Shown: positions 37,142 to 48,972, numbered from the stretch's first letter. The stretch: 64,000 nt of DNA from Chionoecetes opilio (GCA_016584305.1 JACEEZ010000162.1:65045-129044); one strand, 5' to 3'. Numbers and translations are program-made. Notes: generated by a model not told the origin, from the letters alone.

Positions 37142-37530
37142 CTGTACTGGTGTAAGCCCTTCACGTGTCAAGGCACGGTAATGATTGAGGGTTCCTGTTA
37201 TCCCGTCACGGTGTTTCGAGACACGGGTGCACAACAGTCAGTGTGCAGGAATGTGACCGGAAGAGACGTTAGCACAGGGTGTTACGTGCTCTGTCGGGGG
37301 ATGAACTCGACGGAGTACTATGATTGTGTGCCTGTGGAGCTGGCTTGTCCTATTGCGACAGCTGCAGCTCACGTGGCTGTCGTGGATGTTCTGCCAGTGG
37401 ACGGGGTAGATTTCCTGCTGGGAAATGACTTGGCGGGAGCTAGGGTATTTCCTTCACCTACGCCCCCGTTGTGGTCCCAGAGGAGACTTTTGAGGCCTCG
37501 GCTGGTGTGGAAAACGGGTGCGGGGTAGTG
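37142..37530 (+). pseudogene. Retroelement aspartic protease
   Basis: Lies in the +1 frame relative to gag, as expected for a pol product expressed by frameshift or as a separate frame. The active-site triad is in VTVFRDTGAQQSV (DTG at about 37211-37219), and the C-terminal VDFLLGNDLAG matches the conserved hydrophobic-hydrophobic-G-x-D motif of retropepsins (about 37407-37440). A one-base indel near 37467 throws the frame: the continuation VPEETFEASAGVENGCGVVE is found in the frame starting at 37471. The enzyme would mature the polyprotein; this copy is disrupted. Confidence 0.75.
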
Positions 37531-38333
37531 GAAGCCTCACTCCCCGTGTGTGCCGTCACGAGTTCCATGGCCAGAAAGGTTGTGGGTAAGGACGAACTGG
37601 TGTCCTCTCAGGTTCCTGGGACCGTCTGTAGTATATCAGGGTCACCAGAGAAGGAACTCGGAGAGAAGGGTGTCACCGCAAGGGGGCTAGAGACTGAGGG
37701 CGCCGGTAGGGAGGGCGACGGGTCGCACCTTGCGGGGTACACCAGAGGTGGAGCTGCACTTAGCCAGTGGCGGTCCTGGCTTGTGTGGCGCCCTGAGCGA
37801 ACCCTAACTTCGGCCCCCCCCCCCCCCCCTCCGCTGTTACTCACAAAAGTCAAAATTCAACCTTTAATATTTTTATCTATCAAGATATTAGAAACAATTA
37901 AATCCGTAGCATTTCAAATAATGCAGCAATTACAAATAATATATATAGAAACCTAAATATTCAACATAAATACAAAAATAATGAATAGTAATAGAGAAAA
38001 TTGTAGTTTATACATACAAATAAAACAGAGAAGCAAATTACTATAGATAGGAATTATAACAATTGTAAGAAAAGGCAATTGTAGAAGGCTCCTCATCCTG
38101 ACTAGTGTCAGAGGGTGCTCAACAAATATTTCAGAAGTGCTCCTGAACTTACAATTAAATAATTATATTAGTATGACTGAATATATTTGTTGCACAATAA
38201 AATCACACAATTGCACAATAACTTAACTCTCAGAATAGGAAGGAAACCATACAGAATATTAGGCTAATTGAAGGCATGATATCCCACAAGACTCAACATA
38301 TCATAAATAATACAAAATATTAGCATAATATAC

Positions 38334-39058
38334 CAGGGGCGCACCCAGGTAGGGCACCCATAGCCCCCTTTGCCAAGGGGGCGATTCCCCCCCGAAATTT
38401 CCCTCTTTGTAAGAAATCAGAATATACTAACAGTCGGTTAAAAAATTGGATCACATGAAGATCCACCAACCCAACTACACTTGGGGTGACTGATCTTCAT
38501 GTGGGTGAGAGTGGTTTAATATAACCCAGTTAGATTAGGTTACGTAACCAATGTCCAGGTTAGGTTAGTGAACTAGTGGGGGGGATCATGGGGGCGCCCC
38601 TCCCAAGCTAGGTCCTGATAGTATTGATCAATGTTGAGTATTGTGTCATATGTCAAAAAGTGGATAAAAAAAAAGGTAGGCAAGACGGGTGGCGGATCTT
38701 CAGGAAGTAAAATTGGGGTGGCAGATCTTCAGGTGGTAAATTTGGGGTGGTGGATCTTCATGTGATCCAAAAAAATTATTAATGGTTTTAGTGATGTGAC
38801 CGCGTCACCTGCCCGTGAACACCTACCTACCTTCATTTGGTCGCACTTATGATTCACGTAATGCCTTGGACAAGCATTTAACACTACCAAAACAATTGTT
38901 TCAGTAGCTGAAATAAGAAAGTAGGCCTGAAAATTGAATCAGCTGATGGCGGAAAAATTTACCATTCAGAGGCTAGCGACAAATCTGGCGGGTTTACTGC
39001 TGGCGAGGAGAAAAAAATCTGCCCCCCCCCCTCGAAAAAAATCCTGGGTGTGCCTCTG
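38334..39058. mobile_element. Second hAT-like element nested in the first
   Basis: Left end CAGGGGCGCACCCAGG; reverse complement of the right end CAGAGGCACACCCAGG, matching at 13 of 16 positions. G/C runs lie just inside both ends, as in the outer element. The flanking 8-mers do not match, so the target duplication has decayed or the boundary is off by a few bases. No ORF. Confidence 0.65.
38447..38769. mobile_element. Small inverted-repeat element with internal GATCTTCA repeats
   Basis: Arms of 29 bp (38447-38475 and 38741-38769) are reverse complements with one mismatch and both contain GGATCACATGAAGATCCACC or its complement. The right part carries three tandem units of about 29 bp, each with TTGGGGTGG...GATCTTCA, and a fourth, isolated unit lies near 38480. 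A-runs flank both ends. This is a third nesting level inside the LTR element. Confidence 0.7.
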
Positions 39059-40429
39059 AATTAGAAGTCTTTTAAGTTAGCCTATAACATTGGAAATTTC
39101 CCTTATTGGGTTCAGAACCTAGGATAGTCAATACAAGCAAAGGAAACCATAATGATGTCATCTACCAAATCAGTAATGGGTTAGTTAATTGAGTTGTGAT
39201 GGTTTCGTTGCAGGCTACACACACATGCAAATTGCAATGATACATGCTATTACTGTTTTAATGATGCAATGTTAGTTGCTAATCGGATTAATTTCGCCCT
39301 ATGTGTAATAACATAGCAACACAGGCTAACAAAAAATTGCGTTGTACTAGCCTAGTTTACTACATGCATCACATATCATACTGAGAGATGACATAGACCC
39401 TGCATACCTTTATCTCTTCCGCGTTTCTCCTCCTATTATTTTCATATTTTCCTAAACTGGACACCTGATGGCTTATACCTTTTCTTATCCATTTGTTTTG
39501 GCTCCGCATATCCCCCAACGGTGTCAATTAAGACTAAGAGACTAGACTAAATCTATAGAATAATGGAAGCGACTGCAGGAAGCCGGACACGCTGCTCCAA
39601 AGCTCTGCGCACAATCAGCTGATCGGCGATGCGCTCCACTTGCTGCCATTACAAGCATCTTTATATACGCAGTCCACCACCATGAATTTATCTCTGACAT
39701 ACACTACTAGAGCTATAATATACTATTATTATTTAATATCATCATTATTTTATTGTTATTATTATTATTATTATTATTTTATATAAAAAAAAATCGGGCA
39801 CTCCTTGCCGCCCCCTCGATGATGCCGCCCTGGGCGACTGCCCATGTCGCCTATGCCTAGGACCGCCATTGCACTTAGCCCACCGTCCTCTCAAGTTCTT
39901 GGGGCCGACTGTAGTAAAACAGGGCCCCTGGAGGAGCTTGCAGAAAGAAGGGGTGTTACTGCAGAGGGTGGGGAGAGTGAGGGCGTCGGTGTTAAGGCTG
40001 ACGCGCACCACACTGCTGAGTGCACCGGAGGCGGGGCTGACGCCAGCCCTTTGCCTGGTCAGGATCTTGGGGCCGACTGTAGAAACACAGGGCTACCGGA
40101 GGAACCGGAGGAAAGATGAGGTGCTACTGCATAGGGTGGGGAGAGTGAGGGCGTCAGCGTTACGTCTGACGCGCACCACCCTGCTGAGTGCACCGGAGAT
40201 GAGGTTGAAACCAGCCTTTTGCCGGGTCAAGATGCTGGGGCCGACTGTATGCCTACAGGGTCACCACCTGAAACACCCGACACTCAGGGTCTCGTTCTGG
40301 AGGAGGAAGAGTTTGATTCCCCGGCCAGGCGCACCCGAGGGAGCACGAGGAATGGCGGCGATTTACTGCCTGGTGCTCGGCTTAACACTTCACCCCCTAC
40401 CTCGTTGTTCTCCAGGGAGTCGATGTCAA

Positions 40430-41279
40430 TCAACTCCCTGGGGGAACAACAATTGGGGAAAAGCAAACCTTGTTTTGTTCAATGCCTCAAAAACCCAATT
40501 TCTTCACCTATCTACTCGACAAAACCTACCAGATAACTATCCCCTCTTCTTCAATGACACTCAACTGTCTCCTTCTTCTACAATGAACATTCTAGGACTA
40601 TCCTTTCTAAAAATCTGAACTGGAAATCTCACATCTCATCTCTTGCTAAAACAGCTTCTAAGAAGTTAGGTGTCCTGTGGCGTCTGCGTCCTTTTTTTTC
40701 TCCCTCCTAATTGTTTGCTCTCTACAGGGGCCTTATCCGCCCATGTATGGCGTATGTCTCACATGTTTGGGGAGGATCCACTCATACAGCTCTCCTAAAC
40801 AGGGTTGAGTCAAAAGCTTTTCGTCTCATCAACTCCTCTCCTCTGACTGACTGTCTTCAATCTTTAAATCACCGCCGCAATGTTGCTTCTCTTGCTCTCT
40901 TCTACCGCTATTTTCATGCTCACTGCTCTTCTGAACTTGCTAAATGCATGCCTCCCCCACTCCCGCGGCCTCGCTGCACAAGACTTTCTACTCATTCTCA
41001 TCCTTATTCTGTCCATCTTCCTAATGCAAGAGTTAATCAGTATCTTTACTCTTTCATCCCTTTCACTGGTAAACTCTGGAACTCTCTTCCTGTTTCTATT
41101 TTTCCACTTTCCTATGACTTAAATCTTTTCAAAAGAAGAGTAACAAGACACCTCCCGAACTAAATTGGCTCACCCCTCTGTTTTTATTTTATTCTCTTAC
41201 TGTCTTCTTTATAGGGACTAGCAACTAAGCGGACTTTGTGTTACCCATTTTTGGTGTGCCCTTGGCCAGTTTCTTGTGA

Positions 41280-41310
<31 letters not shown>
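40430..41310 (+). pseudogene. 5'-truncated LINE with poly(A) tail inside the LTR element
   Basis: C-terminal part of a non-LTR retrotransposon. A WGKANLVLFNASKTQFLHLS stretch (about 40455-40510) is the segment after the RT active site, ILGLSF (about 40590) follows, and after a frame change near 40612 a 150-codon frame (40711-41163) with PCMAYVSHVWGGSTHTALLN, a LFYRYFHAHCSSEL block and LFKRRVTRHLPN ends at TAA 41161-41163. A short 3' UTR leads to a 29-nt A-run (41282-41310), the mark of target-primed reverse transcription. Compare the Jockey-like and RTE-like copies elsewhere in the window: this is a separate lineage. The exact 5' junction is uncertain by about 20 bp. Confidence 0.82.
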
Positions 41311-41313
<3 letters not shown>

Positions 41314-41650
41314 GGGTCGACTGAATTAAGCCGCAAGCAGCAGGAGGACGAGACCTTGAAGCCCCTGTTCGCTAGAGGGCGGGAGGAGAAGAGTGTAGGG
41401 ATAGGAAAGGAGGAGGAGGAGGTGTGCGATGGCCTGCCGGTGGTGGGGGGTGGAGAAGAAGAGGGAGTTAGTGATGGTGAGAGTGATGAGGCTCCTTGGG
41501 ATGAGCGGCCACCGCCAAAGGGACAAAGTGTAAGCCCGGAGGAGGGGGCACCCTTGGTCCTGACGCTTGGTGCGGGAGAGGAGCCAGGCTTTGGAGACGT
41601 TGTTCCTGTCGGACTGTGGGAGAACAACAGTCAGGAGGTCTTCAGGGAGA
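41311..41650 (+). pseudogene. Pol segment before RT (integrase-region remnant or linker)
   Basis: Resumes the LTR element after the LINE tail. LSRKQQEDETLKPLFARGRE at the start resembles the short segment that precedes the zinc-binding domain of integrase in many Ty3/gypsy elements, but no HHCC motif or DDE core follows. Instead an acidic Glu/Gly-rich linker leads directly to the RT. I infer that integrase was deleted between these points. Confidence 0.45.
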
Positions 41651-41652
41651 AA

Positions 41653-43060
41653 TTGCAACATCTGTCCCCAGAGAGAGGGGAGATGTGTCGGTGGCTGTGG
41701 CAGTACCCCCGGGTCTTTGGCAGTGCCCCCGGGCGGACTACATGGACTGTGCACGACATTGATGTCGGCGATGCCGCGCCAGTAAGCTATCTCCGTATCG
41801 GATTAATCCCCTCAGGCAGAAGTACCTGGAGGAGGAGATTACTTATATGCTTGATCACAACTTGATCAAACGGGGTTCCAGTGAATAAAGCTCCCCAGTC
41901 ACCCTGCAGCCCAAGCCTGATGGCAAGGTCCGCTTTTGTGTCGACTTTAGAAAAGTGAATACACTGTCGAAGATTGACACCTACCCTCTGCGTAGGGTCG
42001 ACGACTCGGTAGACAAGATAGGGGCTGCCATCTACATTACTAAGGTAGATTTGGTCAAGGGCTACTGGCAGGTACCCCTCTCGGAGCGTGCCAAGCAGGT
42101 GGCCAGTTTCGTGGTAAATGGGGCAGTGGATCAGTGCCAAGTAATGCCTTATGGCCTGAAAAATGCACCAGCCACCTTCCAGAGGCTCATGGATCGGGTC
42201 GTGGGGGGGGTGCCGAACTGTGCCGTGTATATTGATGACGTGGTGGTGTTTGACTCCAGCTGGGAGGATCACCTTGACCACGTGGAGGCACTTGTTCGTC
42301 GCCTAGGGGAGGTTGGCTTGGTGGTCAATTTGGACAAGTGTGAGTCTGTCCAAGCCCGGGTGCAGTACTTGGGTTACGTTGTGGGACATGGCCAGGTGTC
42401 CTCCCCCCTGAAGCTAAGATGGAGGCCATTAACAACTTCAAGGCACCTTCTTGTCGGCGGGCCCTTCAGCGTTTCCTGGGCATGATAGGGTACTATCGGC
42501 GGTTCATCAAGGGTTTCTCTACGGTGCTGGCCCCCCTTACGGACTTGCTGCGAAAGGACAGGAAGTGGGAGTGGTCCGCAGAGTGTGAACAGGCTTTTGA
42601 CTCAGTGAAGTCGTTTCTCTGCCACCATCCTATCCTGGTGCCCCTGCTTCATTAAGCTTTTTGTGCTGGCGACCGATGCTAGTCGAGGGGGCGTGGGTGC
42701 CGTGTCATTGCAACAGGGGGAGGATCAGAAGGAACACCCAGTTGCATAATTCTCTAAGAAGTTCACTGCCGCTCAGCGAAATTATTCCGTTATAGAGCAA
42801 GAGTTGTTGGCCATTTTGTTGGCCTTGCAGCATTTTGAGGTGTACTTGCCTTCATATGGCCCGGTGATCAAAGTCTACTCTGACCATCACCCTTTGCAGT
42901 TCTTGCAGAAGTTCAAGTTTAAGAATCAACGTCTCACTCGCTGGAGTTTGTTGTTGCAGGAGTACAACTTGGAAGTGAAACATATCCGATGGGTGGATAA
43001 TGTTATAACCTGTCCCGCTCAGTTTTGCATGAGGGCGGGGCTGAAAGAAAATTTTGCTCC
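41653..43060 (+). pseudogene. Reverse transcriptase and RNase H
   Basis: Ty3/gypsy-type RT. The entry region ERGEMCRWLWQYPRVFG is at about 41675. After a frameshift near 41790 the palm follows with KPDGKVRFCVDFRKVNTLS (41913-41970), ITKVDLVKGYWQVPLS (first catalytic Asp, about 42036-42083), MPYGLKNAPATFQRLMD (about 42143-42195), and the active site YIDDVVVF (about 42228-42251). A further shift near 42412 precedes the connection GMIGYYRRFIKGF (42480-42520). RNase H has VLATDASRGGVGAV (first Asp), the IEQELLAILLALQHF glutamate, and VYSDHHPLQFL (second Asp). A TAA at about 41884, a TAG-like stop near 42749 and two or more frameshifts inactivate it. It ends about 30 bp before the purine tract. 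Confidence 0.9.
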
Positions 43061-43079
43061 AGGGAACAAAATTTTCCTT

Positions 43080-43090
43080 GGGGAAGGGCG
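43080..43090 (+). promoter_or_regulatory. Polypurine tract
   Basis: GGGGAAGGGCG directly upstream of the 3' LTR, the expected primer for plus-strand synthesis. Confidence 0.7.
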
Positions 43091-44008
43091 TGTAACACCT
43101 GCCAGGAGCCTGACTGGTGTGTGTCCTCAAGTGAATGAGGAAGAGGAGATGAGGAGAGAAAGAGAGAAGAGAGGAAGGGCCCCCCCCTGGTGGGCCCCTC
43201 AATCCCACGTGGCTAGCGGTGCCCGAGTTCGGTTGAGGCTTTGCTTTGCTAGGATATAGACGTGCTGCCTCCGCTCCGTAGCTTCTCTTGCTGTCCATCG
43301 TTGTTGAGTTGCTACGTTTTTAGTTGTTGAGTCTTTGTGTAGGGAGTTTGCCCTGCATTCACTTGAGTCAGTGAGTAGCTAGTGGGCGTCTGACGTTGTA
43401 GTATGTCTTGCATAGTATTGAATACACGTTGGTTCCACCTTTACGGTGAGGCCTTCGGGCTTACCACGTGCTAAGTGTAGTATAGACGGACGGAAGGCGG
43501 GAAACGAATGGTTACCGTGTTTTGGAGTTTTGGCTAGCACAGGAGACACTGACACACACACACATCGCCTGTACACTAATTAATCTTTGTTCTGCGAGGC
43601 CAGCTCATAACACAACTGCCAGTTTCCCGTCCTTCTGTATAGTGAGATGGAAAGGCGGGGAGGTTCACTCCAGTACTTAACGTAACATGGAGGAACTTTC
43701 CATCACCACTATTTAACTGCCCAGAGATACAACCGCGGTAGGGTTTCGAGGTGTTGCGTAGCATATTTCTTCAAGTATCACTTAGAGTGGAGGTGAGAGC
43801 AGAGGGTGTTCTCACGCTTGTATGTCTAGTGATGCAGCCGGGATTGTCAGTAGCCTAGGCTGTAATCGGTAGTATTCTATTGTGTTCGAATAGAGGAGAG
43901 AAGAAGGGAGGGTTACGGCCCCTTCTCTCTCTCTGGATAGAAGCTGGAGGGTTTCTATCGGTTCACGGTTTAGTGAACAGTCTGTTGCGCTGAGGTCACG
44001 GTCGTAAC
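43091..44008 (+). repeat. 3' LTR
   Basis: Begins TGTAACACCTGCCAGGAGCC and ends GTCACGGTCGTAAC, followed by A, so its terminus GTAACA is the inverted complement of the TGTTAC start. Aligns with 34838-35761 over its whole length. Confidence 0.9.
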
Positions 44009-44009
44009 A

Positions 44010-44718
44010 ACATTTATACAAGATAATAAAGGCTAAAGCGCTTCAAGGAGGGATGTATAGCTCGCTTCAAGGAGATAATTGTGGCTCGCTTCAAGGTGTA
44101 ATAATCAGGTGTTATAATTCTTACCGAGAACATCTTCATGACTGTAACAAACTTTCTTCATAACATGTCTTTTAAGGTAAACTCAGGCTAGAGAAGGTTT
44201 GCTGGGTACAGGTCAGTTTTTGTACTGGATGTGAAAAGGCTTGATTCAAACACGTCACACACGCATCATAAATTTCGTCCAAGTGGCTCAGTTCCAGAAG
44301 TATTAAATTGAAAGTAAAAAAATATACGTATATGATTTATCAAACGTCCACGTAATCACAAATTGGCTTAATTTTAAAACCCCTGTCATAGAAACAAAAG
44401 TATACACAAAAACCTAAACAATAAATTTCCATCCCTCTATTTTTCACAATGCATAGTTAGTAACAATATTCCCTGTGAACCAACGCAGCATTAACTCACA
44501 ACAGATTAATAAATGTCACTACTGGTGCTGCATGGCATTCATACCTCTATTTATTCCCTTCTCTATTTACCAACACGTTACGGTGCGCGGGGCTCCTGCT
44601 GGTGTGTTGGGGCGGCGGGTTTAGTTCATGCTACGGCGGGTGTAGGAGGGTGAGGGGGCGGAGGAGTTGTGCTGTCTAATTTGTTCTCTAGTATGTGCAT
44701 TCATGTAATTATGTAATC
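44010..44718. other. No recognisable gene
   Basis: DNA flanking the LTR element; AT-rich with a GC-richer patch near 44580-44670. No gene seen. Confidence 0.5.
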
Positions 44719-45807
<1,089 letters not shown>

Positions 45808-46243
45808 GCCCCTTCTCACCCTCCCACTGGCTAGCTACCTGCCACCACCACCACAACGCTGCCCCTTCTCGCCCTCTCACTGGCTAGCTACCTGCCACCA
45901 CCACCACAACGCTGCCCCTTCTCGCCCTCCCACTGGCTAGCTACCTGCCACCACCACCACAACGCTGCCCCTTCTCGCCCTCCCACTGGCTAGCTACCTG
46001 CCACCACCACCACAACGCTGCCCCTTCTCGCCCTCTCACTGGCTAGCTACCTGCCACCACCACCACAACGCTGCCCCTTCTCGCCCTCTCACTGGCTAGC
46101 TACCTGCCACCACCACCACAACGCTGCCCCTTCTCGCCCTCCCACTGGCTACCTATATACCTGCCACCACCACCACAACGCTGCCCCTTCTCGCCCTCCC
46201 ACTGGCTAGCTACCTGCCATGCCACCACCACCACAACGCTGCC
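45808..46243. repeat. 53 bp minisatellite
   Basis: About eight nearly identical tandem copies of a 53 bp unit containing GCCCCTTCTCGCCCTC, CACTGGCTAGCTACCTGCCA and (CCA)n. Fifty-three is not a multiple of three, so the array is not a coding repeat. Confidence 0.95.
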
Positions 46244-46793
46244 ACTCACACCCTCACAGCCCACAACAAAGGTGGGCTGCCACGGGTGTGAAGGGTGGGG
46301 GGGGCGGTGGTAGTCCAGGTGCGGAACTGAACAGGTCACTGAACAGGCTCTGGTTATCTATATTTTCTTCTCATTTACACACATTCACTTGCCTCAAGAT
46401 TGTGGTCAGGCGTCAAAATTGTTCTTTAGTTGATATCTATAGTCATTAAAAAGTGTTTGCGGCGCACGACTGATGGCGGATACAGAGCCTGGAAACACTG
46501 GGCTATGAAACAATAAAAACAGAACAGAGCTGACAATCAGAGCCCCTGATAGAAAAATAGCCTTGTGGCTATAAGTTTATCTTGAAATTCCTTTATCATG
46601 CTAGCATGTTCATCCATCGCTGCATTCCACTACAAAGGTTGCATTCACTATCCACCAAGAGTTAGTACATGTAGGTCAAGTATGGATCTTTGTGTCTATC
46701 TACTTTATGTATCTATCAATCTATGTATCTATCATTGTATCGGTATTTGTCTCTATCTATCCGCCTGTCTGTCTGTCAATCCCTCCCTCCACA
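46244..46793. other. No recognisable gene
   Basis: Unique-looking DNA with short frames; several TCTAT/TGTCTG simple-repeat patches near the right end. Confidence 0.5.
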
Positions 46794-46828
46794 TCTATAA
46801 TAATATAAGCGAAAGTGTGTGTGTGTGC

Positions 46829-46863
<35 letters not shown>

Positions 46864-47054
46864 ACGCGATAGGTGCCGCCCCCTGTGGCGGAATCCCATC
46901 ATATGTCACAGTTTTGGAATCAGGTTGACCAGGGGAAGGTTTTAAGCCCACTTATAGGATGATCCGATCACTTTTTCTTCTTCTTTTTAGCAGCCTATTA
47001 GCAAGAACTGTGAAGAAAAAAAAGTGGGTTGCGAGAATTGAGGAAACCTTGATG

Positions 47055-47560
47055 TAGGGTGATGGGTAATAGGTGAGTGAATGGGTGGGGTGATGGGTAA
47101 TGGGTGTGAGGTGATGGGTGAGTGAATGGGTGGGGGGTGATGGGTGATGGGTGAGGGAATAGGTGGGGGGTGATGGGTAATGGGTGAGTGAATGGGTGTG
47201 TGGTGATGGGTAATGGGTGAGTGAATGGGTGTGTGGTGATGGGTAATGGGTGAGGATGGGTGGGGGGTGATGGGTAATGGGTGAGTGAATGGGTGGGGGG
47301 AATACATACATTTCAGGAAAGTTAGAAGGGCTATCTGGAGAGTCTGTGTTTGGTGGGCCGAGGTGGTGGGTAATGGGTCTATCTGGAGAGTCTGTGTTTG
47401 GTGGGCCTTCGGCTCACCAAACACAGGTGGTGGGCCGAAGGCCCACCAATAACCCTAATGGGTGAGTGAATGGGTGGGTGTGGGTAATGGGTGAGTGAAT
47501 GGGGGGGGGTGATGGGTAATGGGTGAGTGAATGGGTTGGGGGTGATGTGAATGGGTTGGC
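47055..47560. repeat. Minisatellite inside the Helitron
   Basis: Tandem units of roughly 30-35 bp built on GGGTGATGGGTAATGGGTGA and GTGAATGGGTG at 47060-47300, resuming at 47455-47555. Confidence 0.85.
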
Positions 47561-47632
47561 GTTAATACATACATTTCTACATCCATGATTTCAGGAAAGC
47601 TAGAAGGGGCTATCTGGAGAGTCTGTGTTTGG

Positions 47633-47665
47633 TGGGCCTTCGGCCCACCAAACACAGGTGGTGGG
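47633..47665. repeat. Perfect 15 bp hairpin
   Basis: TGTGTTTGGTGGGCC, loop TTC, then its exact complement. A slightly imperfect copy lies at about 47392-47424 within the same Helitron. Confidence 0.9.
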
Positions 47666-47939
47666 CCGAAGTCCCACATTAGCCCTCCGCAGGAGCTAGC
47701 CAAAAAGGCCGCCCGGAGGGCGGCTTTGCGGCTAGTACAAACATAAAGGACAATAGATTCACATTACCCGCAATATTCCACACAAGAATCTGATCAACAT
47801 GTTGCAATAAGACTGAGAGAGAACGTAACGCATGAAGATGTAAAGACGCTAAGGACCAAAGAAAACAATGAAAAACAGTGCATGAATAATAAACTATAGT
47901 GCATTAATGATAAACTTATGCCATACGTGCTGTAAATAC

Positions 47940-47958
47940 ATAAACACACACACACACA

Positions 47959-47997
<39 letters not shown>

Positions 47998-48023
47998 GCG
48001 CACGTGCGCACGCACGCACACGC

Positions 48024-48058
<35 letters not shown>
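47940..48058. repeat. (CA)n/(CGCA)n microsatellite
   Basis: CA repeats grading into CGCA and back. Confidence 0.95.
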
Positions 48059-48064
<6 letters not shown>

Positions 48065-48938
48065 AACATATATATAACACGTTCTTCAGCCACTCCCACA
48101 ACCACACCCTCGCCCTTTCCAACATCTGGCAGAGTTCAGAGTATTAACCGTTGGGCAGAAGGGAAGAAGGGTGGATAATGTAAATGAAATAAAACAATAT
48201 AAATAAGAAACGTGAGAATTGAATATGAGAAATATTGAAGGAAGGACAAGAATCTGAGGGGAAGACTGCCAAGAATTCTACTTTAAGTCGAGTTCGATAG
48301 TTTATGTGACCACTTGTTGAATGCTGAGTCTGTTGCATCGCAAATAATGGTGAAATAGTGTTTGTTTGCCTGTGTTTGGCTGATGCATGTATTGCGCCTC
48401 TAAGGGTCTTGAAACACTTGTGATATCCAAGTAGTAATAGCCGTTCAGTTAAAGCAACGATTTGAGTATTCATCTTTAAACATTATTTTTTTCCAATATT
48501 TAAAAAAAACTGGCCGGGGCAAAAAGAAAGTAACAAAAACCCCGCTAGCTGCCAGACCCTATAAAGAAGACAGTAAGGTATTGCCGAAAAGGGGTTGGGC
48601 CAATTTAGTCTGCGACGTGTATTTACACATGAATATTGGTATATATGTATATTCATGAGCAAACATAATTTCATTAAATTACGGCATATATTTTCCATTT
48701 TTTAGAACAAATATTATTATTATATCTACCATGGTGGAGTGTATTTCCTTTTCAATGACCGCCGAATACCTTGACCTGAGGCAGAGTTTCCATGGTGATA
48801 GGTCTTAAAACATTATTCAGTCGCTCACTGCTTCACTTATCAACTCTCTCTTCACGTTCTACATCTCGTTTTTCCATATTTTTCATTCTTCTTGTGTATT
48901 TTGAATTTCTGAACACACTCTCACTCTCTCTCACTCAG

Positions 48939-48972
<34 letters not shown>

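Larger units (their letters stand above)
37765..39871. mobile_element. Non-autonomous hAT element inserted in the LTR retrotransposon
   Basis: Perfect 8 bp target duplication CACTTAGC (37757-37764 and 39872-39879). Ends are CAGTGGCGGTCCTGGC and, on the reverse strand, CAATGGCGGTCCTAGGC. Both features are hallmarks of the hAT superfamily. The 2107 bp interior is AT-rich without a transposase frame and contains a C-run (about 37817-37830) near the left end and a second, nested hAT-like element. Removing it restores continuity of the 168 bp repeat. Confidence 0.88.
37617..40290 (+). repeat. In-frame 168 bp (56-codon) tandem repeat in pol spacer
   Basis: The marker (G)GGG(A/C)CCG(A/T)CTGTA recurs at 37617, 39901, 40069 and 40237. 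Spacing is exactly 168 bp between the last three and about 169 bp between the first two once the hAT insertion (37765-39871 plus one target copy) is removed. Each unit encodes an acidic, Gly-rich peptide with a GADC-(about 18 residues)-GGESEGV-(about 8)-DAHH-AECTG pattern. It lies between protease and the segment before RT. Its role is unknown; it may be a variable linker. Confidence 0.8.
34838..44009 (+). mobile_element. Degenerate Ty3/gypsy-type LTR retrotransposon with SCAN-like capsid
   Basis: Two long direct repeats of about 920 bp (34838-35761 and 43091-44008) bound gag, CCHC knuckle, protease and RT-RNase H in that order. The outermost bases form the short inverted repeat TGTTAC/GTAACA. 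RNase H is followed within about 70 bp by a purine tract and the 3' LTR, so no integrase lies downstream. Together with the SCAN-like gag this fits the Gmr1-like group, in which integrase sits between protease and RT. No integrase core was found there either, and that interval is broken by a hAT element and a LINE. Stops and frameshifts occur in gag, protease and RT. A clear target-site duplication is not visible. By eye the LTRs are more than 90% identical, so the element is not ancient. Confidence 0.85.
46794..47735 (+). mobile_element. Non-autonomous Helitron with internal minisatellite
   Basis: Left end TCTATAATAATATAAGCGAA. The right end has a 7 bp GC hairpin (GCCGCCC, loop GGA, GGGCGGC at 47709-47725) followed by TTTGCGG and terminal CTAG. 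The element sits between A (46793) and T (47736), without target duplication, exactly as Helitrons do. Length 942 bp, no helicase. The interior is an array of GGTGATGGGTAATGGGTGAG-type units plus two copies of a block of about 100 bp with GGCTATCTGGAGAGTCTGTG. Confidence 0.88.

Noticed and set aside
44009..44016. Target-site duplication of the LTR element
   Set aside because: The bases before 34838 (GTATAT) and after 44009 (ACATTT) do not match over 4-6 bp, so no duplication is claimed.
47060..47703. Frames of 80-145 codons with Thr/His/Pro-Ser repeats
   Set aside because: They are translations of the Helitron minisatellite.
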